A stretch of DNA of 64,000 nt from Luteibacter pinisoli (lineage in GTDB: Bacteria > Pseudomonadota > Gammaproteobacteria > Xanthomonadales > Rhodanobacteraceae): positions 4,417,001 through 4,481,000 of the forward strand of contig NZ_CP041046.1 of assembly GCF_006385595.1 (NCBI RefSeq), in the 5' to 3' direction. Each line of letters begins with the position of its first letter. The stretch's first letter is position 1. The notes under the pieces were generated by a model. The model had not been told where the DNA came from. It did not search any database and saw nothing but the letters and a program-made list of their open reading frames with translations. Of this stretch, positions 8,163 to 15,785 are shown piece by piece. The position numbers and the translations under genes are program-made.

Positions 8163-9770
8163 ATGACTGCATCTTTACTGACGCTGGAAAGCGTCTCGTT
8201 CGTCCTGCCCGATGGCAGGGTTCTCTTCCGCGATCTTTTTGAAACCCTCGACGACAGACCCACCGGGCTTGCCGGCGGTAACGGCGTGGGCAAGTCCGTG
8301 CTTGGCCAGTTGCTTGCCGGTGCGTTGCTTCCGTCGTCCGGGCGCTGCCAGCGCAGCGTGAACGTGCACTACCTTGCGCAGCAGGTGGGTGCCGGCGACG
8401 GTACGGTCGCTTCGCTGGCGGGCGTGGATCATGTACTGGCGGCGCTGTCCCGGATTGAACAGGGTAGCGTCGATGCGGCTGATTTCGATGCCGTCGGCAC
8501 ACGCTGGGACATGCGCGCCCGGCTTACCGATGCGCTTACCGATGCCGGCCTGGCCCATCTCACGGCGGATATACCAGCGACACGCCTCAGCGGCGGTGAA
8601 GCCATGCGCGTGGCCCTCCTTGGCGCACGCCTGGCAGATGCGGGCTACCTGATCCTCGACGAGCCCACCAACCATCTCGATGCCGACAACCGCGCGGCAC
8701 TGATGGCGTGGCTGGCCACATGGCGCGGCGGCCTGCTGGTCATCAGCCACGATCGCGCCTTGCTCGATACGATGACGCGGACGCTGGAACTGAGTGAGCG
8801 TGGCCTGCGTTCGTACGGTGGCGGATACGCTTTTTACGCCGAACAGAAGGCGCATGAGCGCGAGGCCACGCAACGCGAACTCGACAGCGCGCGGGCCGAG
8901 CGCCGACGTGGGGAACAGGCGCTACGCGAGCAGAACGAAAACCACGCACGACGCAGTGCCCGCGGTGATCGTGCAGGAAAAACAGCGAACTTGCCGCCCA
9001 TTCTTCTCGGCCGACGCAAGGAACGCAGTGAAGTCACCAGCGGCAAGCTTCGCGAGCAGCAGGCGAGTACGCGGGCGCAGCTCAACGAACGGGTGGGTGA
9101 AGCGGCGTCGGCCGTCATGCGGGATACCACGGTCGTCCTGCGCGCGCCCGACGGCCCGGCATCACAAGGCCGCGTCGCACGGCTGGGCCAGGTCACCCTT
9201 CCGTGGGGGCCGGAAGCACTTCGCGCGGTCGACCTTACGGTTTACGGCGCCCAGCGCATCGGCATCACCGGCCCGAACGGAAGCGGCAAGTCGACCCTGC
9301 TTAAAGTCCTCGCCGGCGAAATAGCACCGGCAGCAGGCAACGTCGAGGTGTTCGTCCCGTTCGCCCGCCTCGACCAGCGCCTCGACCAGCTCAACCCGAC
9401 GCAAACCGTACTCGAACAACTCGCCAACGCCGCACCCGGCCTGCGCGAAGGCGAACTGCGCACCCGACTCGCCCTGCTCGGCCTGGATACCGCGACGGTC
9501 ACCACCCCATCCGCCCACCTCAGTGGCGGCGAACGCCTCAAAGCCGCCCTCGCCCTGGCCATCCTCGCCACGCCACCTGCCCGACTACTCTTGCTCGACG
9601 AGCCCACCAATCACCTGGACCTGCCGTCTGTGCAAGCTGTGGAAGCGATGCTTCGGGAATACACCGGTGCGTTGATCGTCGTGTCGCACGACGTCGCATT
9701 TCTCGATGCGCTGGGGCTCACGCACCGCTACTGGGCCAGTGCCGAGGGCTGGCGTACTGAACCGTGGTGA
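8163..9770 (+). CDS. ABC-F family ATPase (ribosome-acting or resistance type)
   Basis: This 535-residue soluble protein has two ABC domains and no membrane helices. Domain 1 has Walker A GGNGVGKS (about 38-45), signature LSGGEAMRVAL and Walker B YLILDEPTNHLD. Domain 2 has GPNGSGKST, LSGGERLKAAL and LLLLDEPTNHLD. Between them lies a charged, arginine- and glutamate-rich linker in the position of the P-site tRNA interaction motif. ABC-F proteins bind the ribosomal E site and either rescue stalled translation or protect against antibiotics. Which role applies cannot be decided here. An in-frame GTG at 8154 exists, but AGGTGA at 8152-8157 fits the ATG at 8163. Confidence 0.9.
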   Translation: MTASLLTLESVSFVLPDGRVLFRDLFETLDDRPTGLAGGNGVGKSVLGQLLAGALLPSSGRCQRSVNVHYLAQQVGAGDGTVASLAGVDHVLAALSRIEQGSVDAADFDAVGTRWDMRARLTDALTDAGLAHLTADIPATRLSGGEAMRVALLGARLADAGYLILDEPTNHLDADNRAALMAWLATWRGGLLVISHDRALLDTMTRTLELSERGLRSYGGGYAFYAEQKAHEREATQRELDSARAERRRGEQALREQNENHARRSARGDRAGKTANLPPILLGRRKERSEVTSGKLREQQASTRAQLNERVGEAASAVMRDTTVVLRAPDGPASQGRVARLGQVTLPWGPEALRAVDLTVYGAQRIGITGPNGSGKSTLLKVLAGEIAPAAGNVEVFVPFARLDQRLDQLNPTQTVLEQLANAAPGLREGELRTRLALLGLDTATVTTPSAHLSGGERLKAALALAILATPPARLLLLDEPTNHLDLPSVQAVEAMLREYTGALIVVSHDVAFLDALGLTHRYWASAEGWRTEPW

Positions 9771-9816
9771 CGGATGAGGTCAGATTTCGCCTACGCATCC
9801 AGTCGAAGTCCGCTGA

Positions 9817-9845
9817 TTGTCGAAGCTCGCAAGCCAGGCCAAAAT
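9817..9845 (+). promoter_or_regulatory. Promoter of small-RNA copy 1
   Basis: TTGTCG at 9817-9822 and CAAAAT at 9840-9845 are separated by 17 bp, a sigma-70 arrangement. The same elements recur 185 bp downstream at exactly the same spacing although the spacer sequence has changed, which supports function. Confidence 0.6.
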
Positions 9846-9851
9846 ACCCCC

Positions 9852-9930
9852 ACTACGATCCCCTTGTGCGCGCAGCATTGCGACCGGGCTTGGGGCGAAA
9901 ACACCGGCTTCGGCCGGTGTTTTCATTTGT
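9852..9930 (+). ncRNA. Candidate small RNA, copy 1
   Basis: The transcript is predicted to begin about seven bases after the minus-10 and to end at the hairpin at 9897-9924, giving about 75 nucleotides. It contains CCCC (9860-9863) that can pair with GGGG (9892-9895) and, inside, CGCA-GCAT-TGCG. It ends with a perfect 12-bp stem, GAAAACACCGGC/GCCGGTGTTTTC, closed by a UUCG tetraloop. I do not recognise the RNA family. Boundaries are inferred. Confidence 0.6.
9897..9924 (+). terminator. Intrinsic terminator of small-RNA copy 1
   Basis: A perfect 12-bp stem (GAAAACACCGGC with GCCGGTGTTTTC) has a TTCG loop, with the T-run partly inside the stem and ATTTG after it. Confidence 0.7.
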
Positions 9931-10001
9931 GCGGAGCCTACGGACGAGCCGGCGCCGACGGAGGTCAGATATAGCCTACGTAGCGCGTCGACATTGACCG
10001 A

Positions 10002-10030
10002 TTGCTGCGCCACTGCCGAGACGGCAGAAT
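10002..10030 (+). promoter_or_regulatory. Promoter of small-RNA copy 2
   Basis: TTGCTG at 10002-10007 and CAGAAT at 10025-10030 are 17 bp apart and sit exactly 185 bp downstream of the corresponding elements of copy 1. Confidence 0.6.
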
Positions 10031-10036
10031 CGCCTT

Positions 10037-10115
10037 ACGACGATCCCCTTGTGCGCGCAGCATTGCGATCAAGCTTGGGGCGGAAACACCGGCTCAGGCC
10101 GGTGTTTTCTTTTTC
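10037..10115 (+). ncRNA. Candidate small RNA, copy 2
   Basis: This is the second copy of the predicted RNA of about 75-80 nucleotides. Compared with copy 1 it differs in three bases of the region between the 5' hairpin and GGGG, two bases of the terminator loop (TCAG instead of TTCG) and one stem base that turns an A-U pair into G-U. The changes therefore leave the predicted structure intact. It ends only about fifteen bases before the NYN start codon, so read-through would transcribe the NYN gene. Confidence 0.6.
10082..10115 (+). terminator. Intrinsic terminator of small-RNA copy 2, directly ahead of the NYN gene
   Basis: GGAAACACCGGC pairs with GCCGGTGTTTTC (one G-U pair) around TCAG, followed by the U-rich tail TTTTCTTTTTC. 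It separates the small RNA from the NYN start at 10130. Confidence 0.8.
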
Positions 10116-10129
10116 ATGGACGAGAAATC

Positions 10130-10804
10130 ATGCGCACGATTGCCTACGTGGATGGACACAACCTCTATTTCAACTGCCTGAAGAAGACGCAGTACAAGTG
10201 GCTCGACCTTGAGGCCTTGCTCACCACAATGATCGCGGGCGCCGCGCCGGGGAGCGAACTGCTCCGAGTCAAGTACTTCACGTCACCTATCAAAGGATCA
10301 TTGTCCCGGCGAGGCCAGGCATCCACTAATGCACAGGCCGAGTACATCCGGGCTTTGCGGGAAAATCCCCGCATCGCAATCACGGAAGGCCGATTTTCAG
10401 TTGAGTCCGCTCAGGCACTACGCCACGTGACCCCGCCAAACATCGGTGACCGGGTGAAGATCTGGCGCATCGAGGAGAAGGAGACTGACGTCTCGTTGGC
10501 CGTCACGATGTACAGGGACGCGAGGGCGGCCTTGGTGGATCAAGTCGTCCTCGTCTCTAACGATAGCGACATGGTCCCGGCGTTACGGACCATAAGGGAC
10601 GACACCGACGTACGGGTCGGGGTGATCCTACCCCTTGGCGGTCCGCTAGGCGGAACAAAGAGCGGTCGCCGCCCGAGTGCGACCTTGGCCGCGCATGCCG
10701 ACTGGGTGCGCGAATCCATTTCCCAAGAGGAACTCGCAGCAGCGCAATTGCCGTCCCGCGTTCAGACGGCGCGACGGCCAGCGTGCCGCCCATCTCACTG
10801 GTGA
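10130..10804 (+). CDS. NYN-domain (LabA/PIN-like) predicted ribonuclease
   Basis: The 224-residue protein has the NYN hallmarks: D8 in AYVDGHNLYFN, acidic residues in EEKETDVSLAVTMYRD (D120, D130) and SNDSDMVPALR (D145, D147). Together these form the PIN-like metal-binding acidic pocket. NYN proteins are metal-dependent RNases or RNA-processing factors; the substrate is not known. The start at 10130 gives the exact family N terminus. Base composition is visibly lower in GC than the flanking genes, suggesting acquisition. No promoter of its own is visible: it sits directly behind the terminator of the second small RNA. A stop two codons into any spacer and the LysR promoter region follow it. 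Confidence 0.8.
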   Translation: MRTIAYVDGHNLYFNCLKKTQYKWLDLEALLTTMIAGAAPGSELLRVKYFTSPIKGSLSRRGQASTNAQAEYIRALRENPRIAITEGRFSVESAQALRHVTPPNIGDRVKIWRIEEKETDVSLAVTMYRDARAALVDQVVLVSNDSDMVPALRTIRDDTDVRVGVILPLGGPLGGTKSGRRPSATLAAHADWVRESISQEELAAAQLPSRVQTARRPACRPSHW

Positions 10805-10818
10805 GGATGTCGGCTCAT

Positions 10819-10871
10819 TGTAAAGCTTACCTTTGATCGTAAAGCCGCGTATAAGCAGGTAATACTTACCG
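10819..10871 (+). promoter_or_regulatory. Paired GTAA-N3-TTAC dyads ahead of the LysR gene
   Basis: GTAA-AGC-TTAC (10820-10830) and GGTAA-TAC-TTACC (10858-10870) are two copies of the same dyad, 39 bp centre to centre, in the AT-rich 78-bp gap before the LysR start. Paired sites nearly four helical turns apart fit autoregulation by a LysR-type tetramer. Confidence 0.45.
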
Positions 10872-10882
10872 CGAACGCAACG

Positions 10883-11785
10883 ATGAATATCACCCTCGAC
10901 GAAATCCAGAACTTCATCGCCGTGGTCGATGCGGGCTCGATCACCAGTGCGGCGCAGCAACTGGACCAGACGGTGTCGGCGGCGAGCCGGACGCTGGGGC
11001 GGCTGGAGCAGAAGCTGCAGACGACGTTGATCCGGCGGACGACGCGGCGGATTGAGCTGACCGACGAGGGTGAGGCGTTCCTTGAACGGGCGCGGGACAT
11101 CATCGCTGCCGTGGAAGGGGCCGAGGAAGCGATGGCGACGCGGCGATCGCGGCCGGCGGGCCGGCTGCGGGTGGATGCGGCGACGCCGTTCATGCTGCAC
11201 GTCGTGGCACCGCTGGTGGCGGGCTATCGCGAGCGCTTTCCGGATGTGGAACTCGAATTGCATACCAGCGAGGGCTATATCGACCTGCTGGAACGGCGCA
11301 CTGATGTCGCATTGCGCATCGGTCGGTTGAAGGATTCGACGCTGCATGCCAAGGCCATCGGTAGTAGCCGCATCCGGCTGCTTGCCAGCCCGGCGTATCT
11401 GGAAAAGCACGGTACGCCGCGCAAGGTCGCGGACCTCGACGCCCATGCGTTGCTCGGTTTCACTGAACCCGATGCACTGAACGAGTGGCCGCTGCTCGAT
11501 GCGAAGCGCCAGCCGGTGCATATCAAGCCCACGATATCCACGTCGAGCGGCGAGACGTTGCGCCATCTGGCACTCGGTGGCAACGGTATCGTTTGCCTGT
11601 CGGATTTCATGACCTGGGAAGATCGACGCGCAGGTACATTGGTCGAAGTATTGCCCAAGCAGAACGTCGAACATCGTCAGCCGATCAACGCAGTGTATTA
11701 CCGCAACACGGCGATCTCCGCGCGCATCGCGTCATTCGTGAATTACCTGGCCGAAGCGATAGGCGAAAACGGCTTCAATCGCTGA
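10883..11785 (+). CDS. LysR-family transcriptional regulator
   Basis: The 300-residue protein has the N-terminal winged helix of LysR regulators (FIAVVDAGSITSAAQQL, VSAASRTLGRLEQKLQTTL) and the substrate-binding domain from about residue 90, with the LIRRTTRRIELTDEGEAF bridge typical of the CrgA/DsdC-like subgroup. The regulated gene is unclear: the upstream neighbour is the NYN gene and downstream on the same strand lies a secreted nuclease, 143 bp away. Autoregulation through the paired dyads upstream is likely. Confidence 0.9.
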   Translation: MNITLDEIQNFIAVVDAGSITSAAQQLDQTVSAASRTLGRLEQKLQTTLIRRTTRRIELTDEGEAFLERARDIIAAVEGAEEAMATRRSRPAGRLRVDAATPFMLHVVAPLVAGYRERFPDVELELHTSEGYIDLLERRTDVALRIGRLKDSTLHAKAIGSSRIRLLASPAYLEKHGTPRKVADLDAHALLGFTEPDALNEWPLLDAKRQPVHIKPTISTSSGETLRHLALGGNGIVCLSDFMTWEDRRAGTLVEVLPKQNVEHRQPINAVYYRNTAISARIASFVNYLAEAIGENGFNR

Positions 11786-11928
11786 ACGAACGATTGATAA
11801 GCGCAAAAGCGTGAACGTGGTCGCATTTACCGGCGACATCGTGCACCGCAGGTGTCACGCAACATGGCAAGAATGACCGGGCTCGCGAACAGGGGACTTC
11901 CGTGTCATTTCTTTGGGGAACACCAACC

Positions 11929-12699
11929 ATGTTCAAACGCCATGCGCGCGCCTTCTGCGCCGTTGCTGTCTTTGTGCTTGCCGGTGCGGCACACGCCTCG
12001 GAATCGTCCTGCCCGCAGCTGTTCCAGGGGTCCGAGGCACCGGACCTGGTCGACAGCTCGCTCGCTGAGCGCACCACGACCCTCTGCTTCAACGCGTATT
12101 CGCTGATCGCATCGGGCGTGACCAAGGGCCCGTTGTGGTCCGCGGAACACCTGACGGCCCAGCAGATCGAAGATGCGCAGGACACGCCGCGCAAGGACGC
12201 CTTCCACGCGGAAACCGGCATTCCCGCCGAAGATCGTTCCGCCCTCGCCGATTACAAAGGCAGCGGCTACGACCGTGGCCACATGACGCCGAGCGGCGAC
12301 GAGCCCAATGCCACGGCGCAGCGCGACAGTTTCTCGCTCGCGAACATGGTCCCGCAGAACCACACCCTGAATACGGGCAAGTGGGAGCGCATCGAAACCA
12401 GCCTGCGCACCATGGTGCTGGACGATGGCGAGATCTTCGTCGTCACCAGCCCGGGGTTTGACGGGCCGACGCCGGACACCATCGGCGCGAATGCGGTGAT
12501 CGTGCCGAACTACACCTGGAAGGCGATTTACGATCCGGCCGAGGGTGGCGCGGCGGCGTGGCGTTGCACGAACGTGGATGCGCCGGTGTGCACGGTGGTG
12601 TCGATTGATGCGATTACGGATGAGACGGGGGTGGATCCGTTTCCTGGGTTGAGTGCGAGCATCAAGGCCAATCCGATGTCGTTGCCTTTGCCGAATTGA
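11929..12699 (+). CDS. Secreted DNA/RNA non-specific endonuclease
   Basis: The product (256 residues) has a signal peptide (basic start, AVAVFVLAGAAHA cleavage region) and the beta-beta-alpha-metal nuclease motif DRGHM at 115-119, with H118 as general base. The downstream NMVPQNHTLNTGKWERIE segment supplies the metal-binding Asn and Glu. Such NucA/Serratia-type nucleases degrade extracellular or periplasmic nucleic acid with Mg2+. The ATG at 11929 has GGGGAA upstream; a GTG at 11902 is in frame but unnecessary. It ends convergent with the L,D-transpeptidase gene. Confidence 0.88.
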   Translation: MFKRHARAFCAVAVFVLAGAAHASESSCPQLFQGSEAPDLVDSSLAERTTTLCFNAYSLIASGVTKGPLWSAEHLTAQQIEDAQDTPRKDAFHAETGIPAEDRSALADYKGSGYDRGHMTPSGDEPNATAQRDSFSLANMVPQNHTLNTGKWERIETSLRTMVLDDGEIFVVTSPGFDGPTPDTIGANAVIVPNYTWKAIYDPAEGGAAAWRCTNVDAPVCTVVSIDAITDETGVDPFPGLSASIKANPMSLPLPN

Positions 12700-12712
12700 G
12701 GCGAAAGATGTC

Positions 12713-12727
12713 GCTCACAGGGTGAGC
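12713..12727. terminator. Hairpin between convergent genes
   Basis: GCTCAC-AGG-GTGAGC forms a perfect six-base stem in the 30-bp gap between two convergent stops. There is no T-run on either side, so it is only a possible bidirectional terminator. Confidence 0.3.
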
Positions 12728-12729
12728 TC

Positions 12730-13764
12730 CTACGGGGCATGCTCTGGCGGGTTGGAGTCGATGACCTGGAGCTTCGGGCCGGTGGTTGACGGGAGGATGC
12801 GTTCGTCGGTGGCGAGGAGGACATCGCCGGGCTTCAGCTCGGGGAGGATCTTCTCCATGAACTCGCGCGGTACCGCCACGCGATCGACGAGCGCTTCGTC
12901 GACGACCTTCCCGGCTTCGTCGCCGTGGCCGGGGATGCCGATGGTGATCCAGTTCGGCATGCGCAGGCCTTCGCGTGTCGCCGAGGCCATGTAGCCGGCG
13001 GAGACGATGTAGGCGTGGGTGCCGACGAGGGGATTGGTGACTTCGACCTTCGCGCGGCCGATCTCGATGCCGTTGCGGAGCACGATGACGCGCTGGTCGG
13101 GCACGCTCAGCACCATGGAGATGGGGCCGGTGGGCGAGGCGTCCGGGTTCCAGCTGTACATCGAGCCGTTCATCAGTGGCGCCACCGTCAGGTCGCGACC
13201 GTTGCGCGGATCAATCGGGATCACCGCGCTGGGATGCACGACGGTCACCGGCGCAGTGCCTTCCTCGGCCACGACCACGGTCATGCCCATGTTGGTGGCG
13301 GCGAACAGCAGTTTCGCGAACTCCGTGGGCATGTGCACGCAGCCGTGGGATTCCGGGTATCCCGGCAGGCCGCCCGCGTGCAGTGCCACGCCGTCCCAGG
13401 TCAGCCGCTGCTGATAGGGCATGGGCGCTGCGTTGTAGACGTTTGACTTGTGGTCCTTGTCCTTCTGCAGGATCGTGAACACGCCGGTCGGCGTCTCGTG
13501 GCCCTTCTTACCGGTGCTCACCGTGGTCACGCCAACGAGGATCCCGTTGCGGTACGCGTAGGCCTTCTGCTCGGTGAGGCTGACGATCACCGCCATCGGG
13601 CCCGGCGCCATCGGCGCACCACCCCAGATCCATTCGCCCGGCTTCAGCGCGGAGGGCGGTGTATCCGCCGGGCTGGATTGCTTCGCGCCCCAGGAGGGGA
13701 CGGCGGCGCCGGCTGTCGTGACCAGCGCGAGGAACAGGGCCAGGCCGGCGAGGAGACGGGTCAT
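12730..13764 (-). CDS. Exported L,D-transpeptidase (YkuD) with a degenerate second half-domain
   Basis: The 344-residue protein has a signal peptide (LALFLALVTTAGA) and a YkuD catalytic domain with H129 and the motif S139-H-G-C142-V-H, where Cys142 is the nucleophile. It would cross-link peptidoglycan 3-3 or attach proteins to it in the periplasm. Residues about 194-240 repeat the start of the YkuD domain (SMVLSVPDQRVIVLRNGIEI resembles AVIVSLTEQKAYAYRNGILV) but lack the SHGC motif. Its start overlaps the stop of the upstream monooxygenase gene as ATGA. Confidence 0.88.
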   Translation of the reverse strand: MTRLLAGLALFLALVTTAGAAVPSWGAKQSSPADTPPSALKPGEWIWGGAPMAPGPMAVIVSLTEQKAYAYRNGILVGVTTVSTGKKGHETPTGVFTILQKDKDHKSNVYNAAPMPYQQRLTWDGVALHAGGLPGYPESHGCVHMPTEFAKLLFAATNMGMTVVVAEEGTAPVTVVHPSAVIPIDPRNGRDLTVAPLMNGSMYSWNPDASPTGPISMVLSVPDQRVIVLRNGIEIGRAKVEVTNPLVGTHAYIVSAGYMASATREGLRMPNWITIGIPGHGDEAGKVVDEALVDRVAVPREFMEKILPELKPGDVLLATDERILPSTTGPKLQVIDSNPPEHAP

Positions 13765-15008
13765 ACGGAAATTCCCTGGGTGCGTTTGGCGTCGAGGGTA
13801 ATGCCATCGGCCGGTGCCTCGCCCTCAACCAAAGGTATGGTCGGCCGGTGCCCCGCTTCCCCGGTGAGGATGCTGAGCATCGCGCCGCGCGCACCGGGGG
13901 CGCGGCCGAGCGGACCAAACACGGCATCGCGGCACCAGCCCAGCGCCGTGTAGTCCGACTGGAACAGCGGCGTCAGCCAGCGACTCATGCGCTGGTAGAT
14001 GCGCACGTGCGCGTGGCGTTGCCGACGGTAGGCCTCCAGCGCGGTGTCGAGCGTGGCGTGGGCGGCCAGTGTGTCGGCCAGTGCCGCGGCGTCGAGCAGG
14101 GCCATGTTCACGCCCTGCCCCAGCTGCGGGCTCATGGCGTGCGCGGCGTCGCCGATCACCACCAGGCGGCCGCGGTGCGGGGCTTTCAGGACCACGTCTC
14201 GGTAGCGCGCGCGGTTGAGCTGGCCGGCCTGCTGGAGGTGGGCGAGATGCGGCGAGATCTCTGGCCAGATGCCATGCACCGTCGCCTTCATGGCCGCGAC
14301 GCCGGCGTCGTCGAAGGCGTCGACCTGGTGGCCGGGCAGGCTCCAGTAGAAGGTGACCCAGCGTCCGTCGTGGCCGGGGCGCGTGCCTACGGGCAGCATG
14401 CCGATCATGGCCCGGGTGCCGGCGTAGCGCTGGCGAAGCACGTTGGGCGTGGCCCAGTCGTCGATCCGAAGCAGGCACCACACCGCGCCCCACCGATACA
14501 GCGACGCGCGACGGACATTGCCCGTGCAATGCGGACGAAGCGCGGAATGCGCACCGTCGGCGGCGACCACGAGGTCGAAGGGGCCATGGCTGCCGCCCGC
14601 GTCGTCGTGCAGCACGTGGGTCTCCGCATCGTACGAGACGATGTGCACGCCGGTGCGCACCTGGTCCGCGCCGGCGTGTGCGCCTCGCAGCAGTTCAAAC
14701 AGGGCGCCACGGGTCATGCCCAGGCCAAAGCAGCCTTCGCGGCGGTCGCCGTAGCGCATGGCCATGACGGCGCGGCCGCGCGGCGTATGCCCGAGCAGCT
14801 CGTCGATCCGCTGGCCGGTGGCGAGGGCCTGTTCGCCCAGTCCCAGCCGGTCCAGCACCGCCAGCCCCGTGGGCTGGAGCAGGAAACCCGCACCCACCGG
14901 ACCCAGCGACGGGCTCTTCTCGAACACGGTAACCTCGTGCCCCTGGGCACCGAGCAGGATGGCGCTGGCCTGCCCCGCCGTTCCATAGCCCACGATCGCT
15001 ATTTTCAT
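13761..15008 (-). CDS. FAD-dependent aromatic-type monooxygenase
   Basis: The 415-residue flavoprotein has the N-terminal FAD motif IAIVGYGTAGQASAILLG, the mid-chain LVVAADGAHSALR (DG motif) and the second FAD motif GDAAHAMSPQLGQG, as in para-hydroxybenzoate or salicylate hydroxylases and UbiH-like enzymes. It should use NAD(P)H and O2 to hydroxylate a small, possibly aromatic, substrate. The MKIAIV start at 15008 gives the normal N terminus, although the frame is open up to 15038. Its stop overlaps the L,D-transpeptidase start (ATGA), so both are co-translated. Confidence 0.88.
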   Translation of the reverse strand: MKIAIVGYGTAGQASAILLGAQGHEVTVFEKSPSLGPVGAGFLLQPTGLAVLDRLGLGEQALATGQRIDELLGHTPRGRAVMAMRYGDRREGCFGLGMTRGALFELLRGAHAGADQVRTGVHIVSYDAETHVLHDDAGGSHGPFDLVVAADGAHSALRPHCTGNVRRASLYRWGAVWCLLRIDDWATPNVLRQRYAGTRAMIGMLPVGTRPGHDGRWVTFYWSLPGHQVDAFDDAGVAAMKATVHGIWPEISPHLAHLQQAGQLNRARYRDVVLKAPHRGRLVVIGDAAHAMSPQLGQGVNMALLDAAALADTLAAHATLDTALEAYRRQRHAHVRIYQRMSRWLTPLFQSDYTALGWCRDAVFGPLGRAPGARGAMLSILTGEAGHRPTIPLVEGEAPADGITLDAKRTQGISV

Positions 15009-15109
15009 GGCCTCTCCTTGTCGTGCCGAGCATACCAAGGCGGTTAGTCGAAAACGCCCGGCCCCGTTCGACGAGGAGTAGAAGCCGCCGTTGAAGCGAG
15101 GAACCGCCC

Positions 15110-15769
15110 GTGACGCTGAAGCTCTACGCCCACCCGTTCTCGTCGTACTGCCAGAAGGCGCTGATCGCCCTGTACGAAAACGGCATCGCGTTCGACTGGC
15201 AGATGCTCTCGCCGGACCATCCGGAGATTTACGCGGAGTTCGCCGATCTTTGGCCGCTAAAGCGGTTCCCGGTGCTGGTCGACGGCGAGCGGGTGGTCAC
15301 CGAGGCCAGCATCATCATCGAGTACCTGCATCTGTACCACCCCGGGCCGGTGCGCATGCTGCCGGACGCGCCAAAGGCGGCCCTGGAGGTGCGCCACCTC
15401 GACCGCTTCTTCGACAACTACATCTCCGCACCCCTGCAGGCCATCGTCGGCAACGCCCTGCGCCCGGCCCACCAGCACGACCCCTACGGCGTGGCACAGG
15501 CCCGTTGCCTGCTCGAGAACGCCTACGCCTGGCTGGACCGCTACATGGACGGCCGCACCTGGGCGGTGGACGACACCTTCAGCCTGGCTGACTGTGGTGC
15601 GGCGCCCTCCCTGTTCTATGCGGACTGGACCCACCCCATCGATCCCGCCCTCACCCGTGTCCACGCGTACCGGCGGCGTTTGCTCGAGCGCCCGTCATTT
15701 GCGCGCGCCGTCGATGAAGCCCGCACCTATCGCGCCCTCTTCCCCCTCGGCGCACCCGACCGCGACTAA
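15110..15769 (+). CDS. Glutathione S-transferase family protein
   Basis: The N-terminal thioredoxin fold is clear (LKLYAHPFSSYCQKALIAL, FPVLVDGERVVTEASIIIEY with the ES-like glutathione-binding turn), followed by an all-helical C-terminal domain; total 219 residues. The start is a GTG with GAGG upstream. The DUF899 gene starts 16 bases after the stop, so the two are probably one operon dealing with thiol or electrophile chemistry. Confidence 0.88.
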   Translation: MTLKLYAHPFSSYCQKALIALYENGIAFDWQMLSPDHPEIYAEFADLWPLKRFPVLVDGERVVTEASIIIEYLHLYHPGPVRMLPDAPKAALEVRHLDRFFDNYISAPLQAIVGNALRPAHQHDPYGVAQARCLLENAYAWLDRYMDGRTWAVDDTFSLADCGAAPSLFYADWTHPIDPALTRVHAYRRRLLERPSFARAVDEARTYRALFPLGAPDRD

Positions 15770-15785
15770 TCCGGAGACCCTGACC

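Larger units (their letters stand above)
9776..10109 (+). repeat. Two tandem, diverged copies of a 185-bp unit, each a complete small-RNA-like transcription unit
   Basis: The gene-free 359 bp between the ABC-F and NYN genes consist of two head-to-tail copies. GAGGTCAGAT begins at 9776 and again at 9961, and CGATCCCCTTGTGCGCGCAG begins at 9856 and 10041, all exactly 185 bp apart. The last 69 bases of each unit differ at only six positions, whereas the upstream 80 bases are much more diverged but keep a promoter at the same offset. The remaining 36 bases of each period are unrelated. This is conservation of a transcript, not of a protein: neither copy has a shared reading frame. Confidence 0.85.

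Noticed and set aside
9991..9999. TTGACC at 9994-9999 as the minus-35 of the second small RNA.
   Set aside because: Its 17-bp partner would be CGAGAC. The TTGCTG/CAGAAT pair keeps the same place as in copy 1 and is the better choice.
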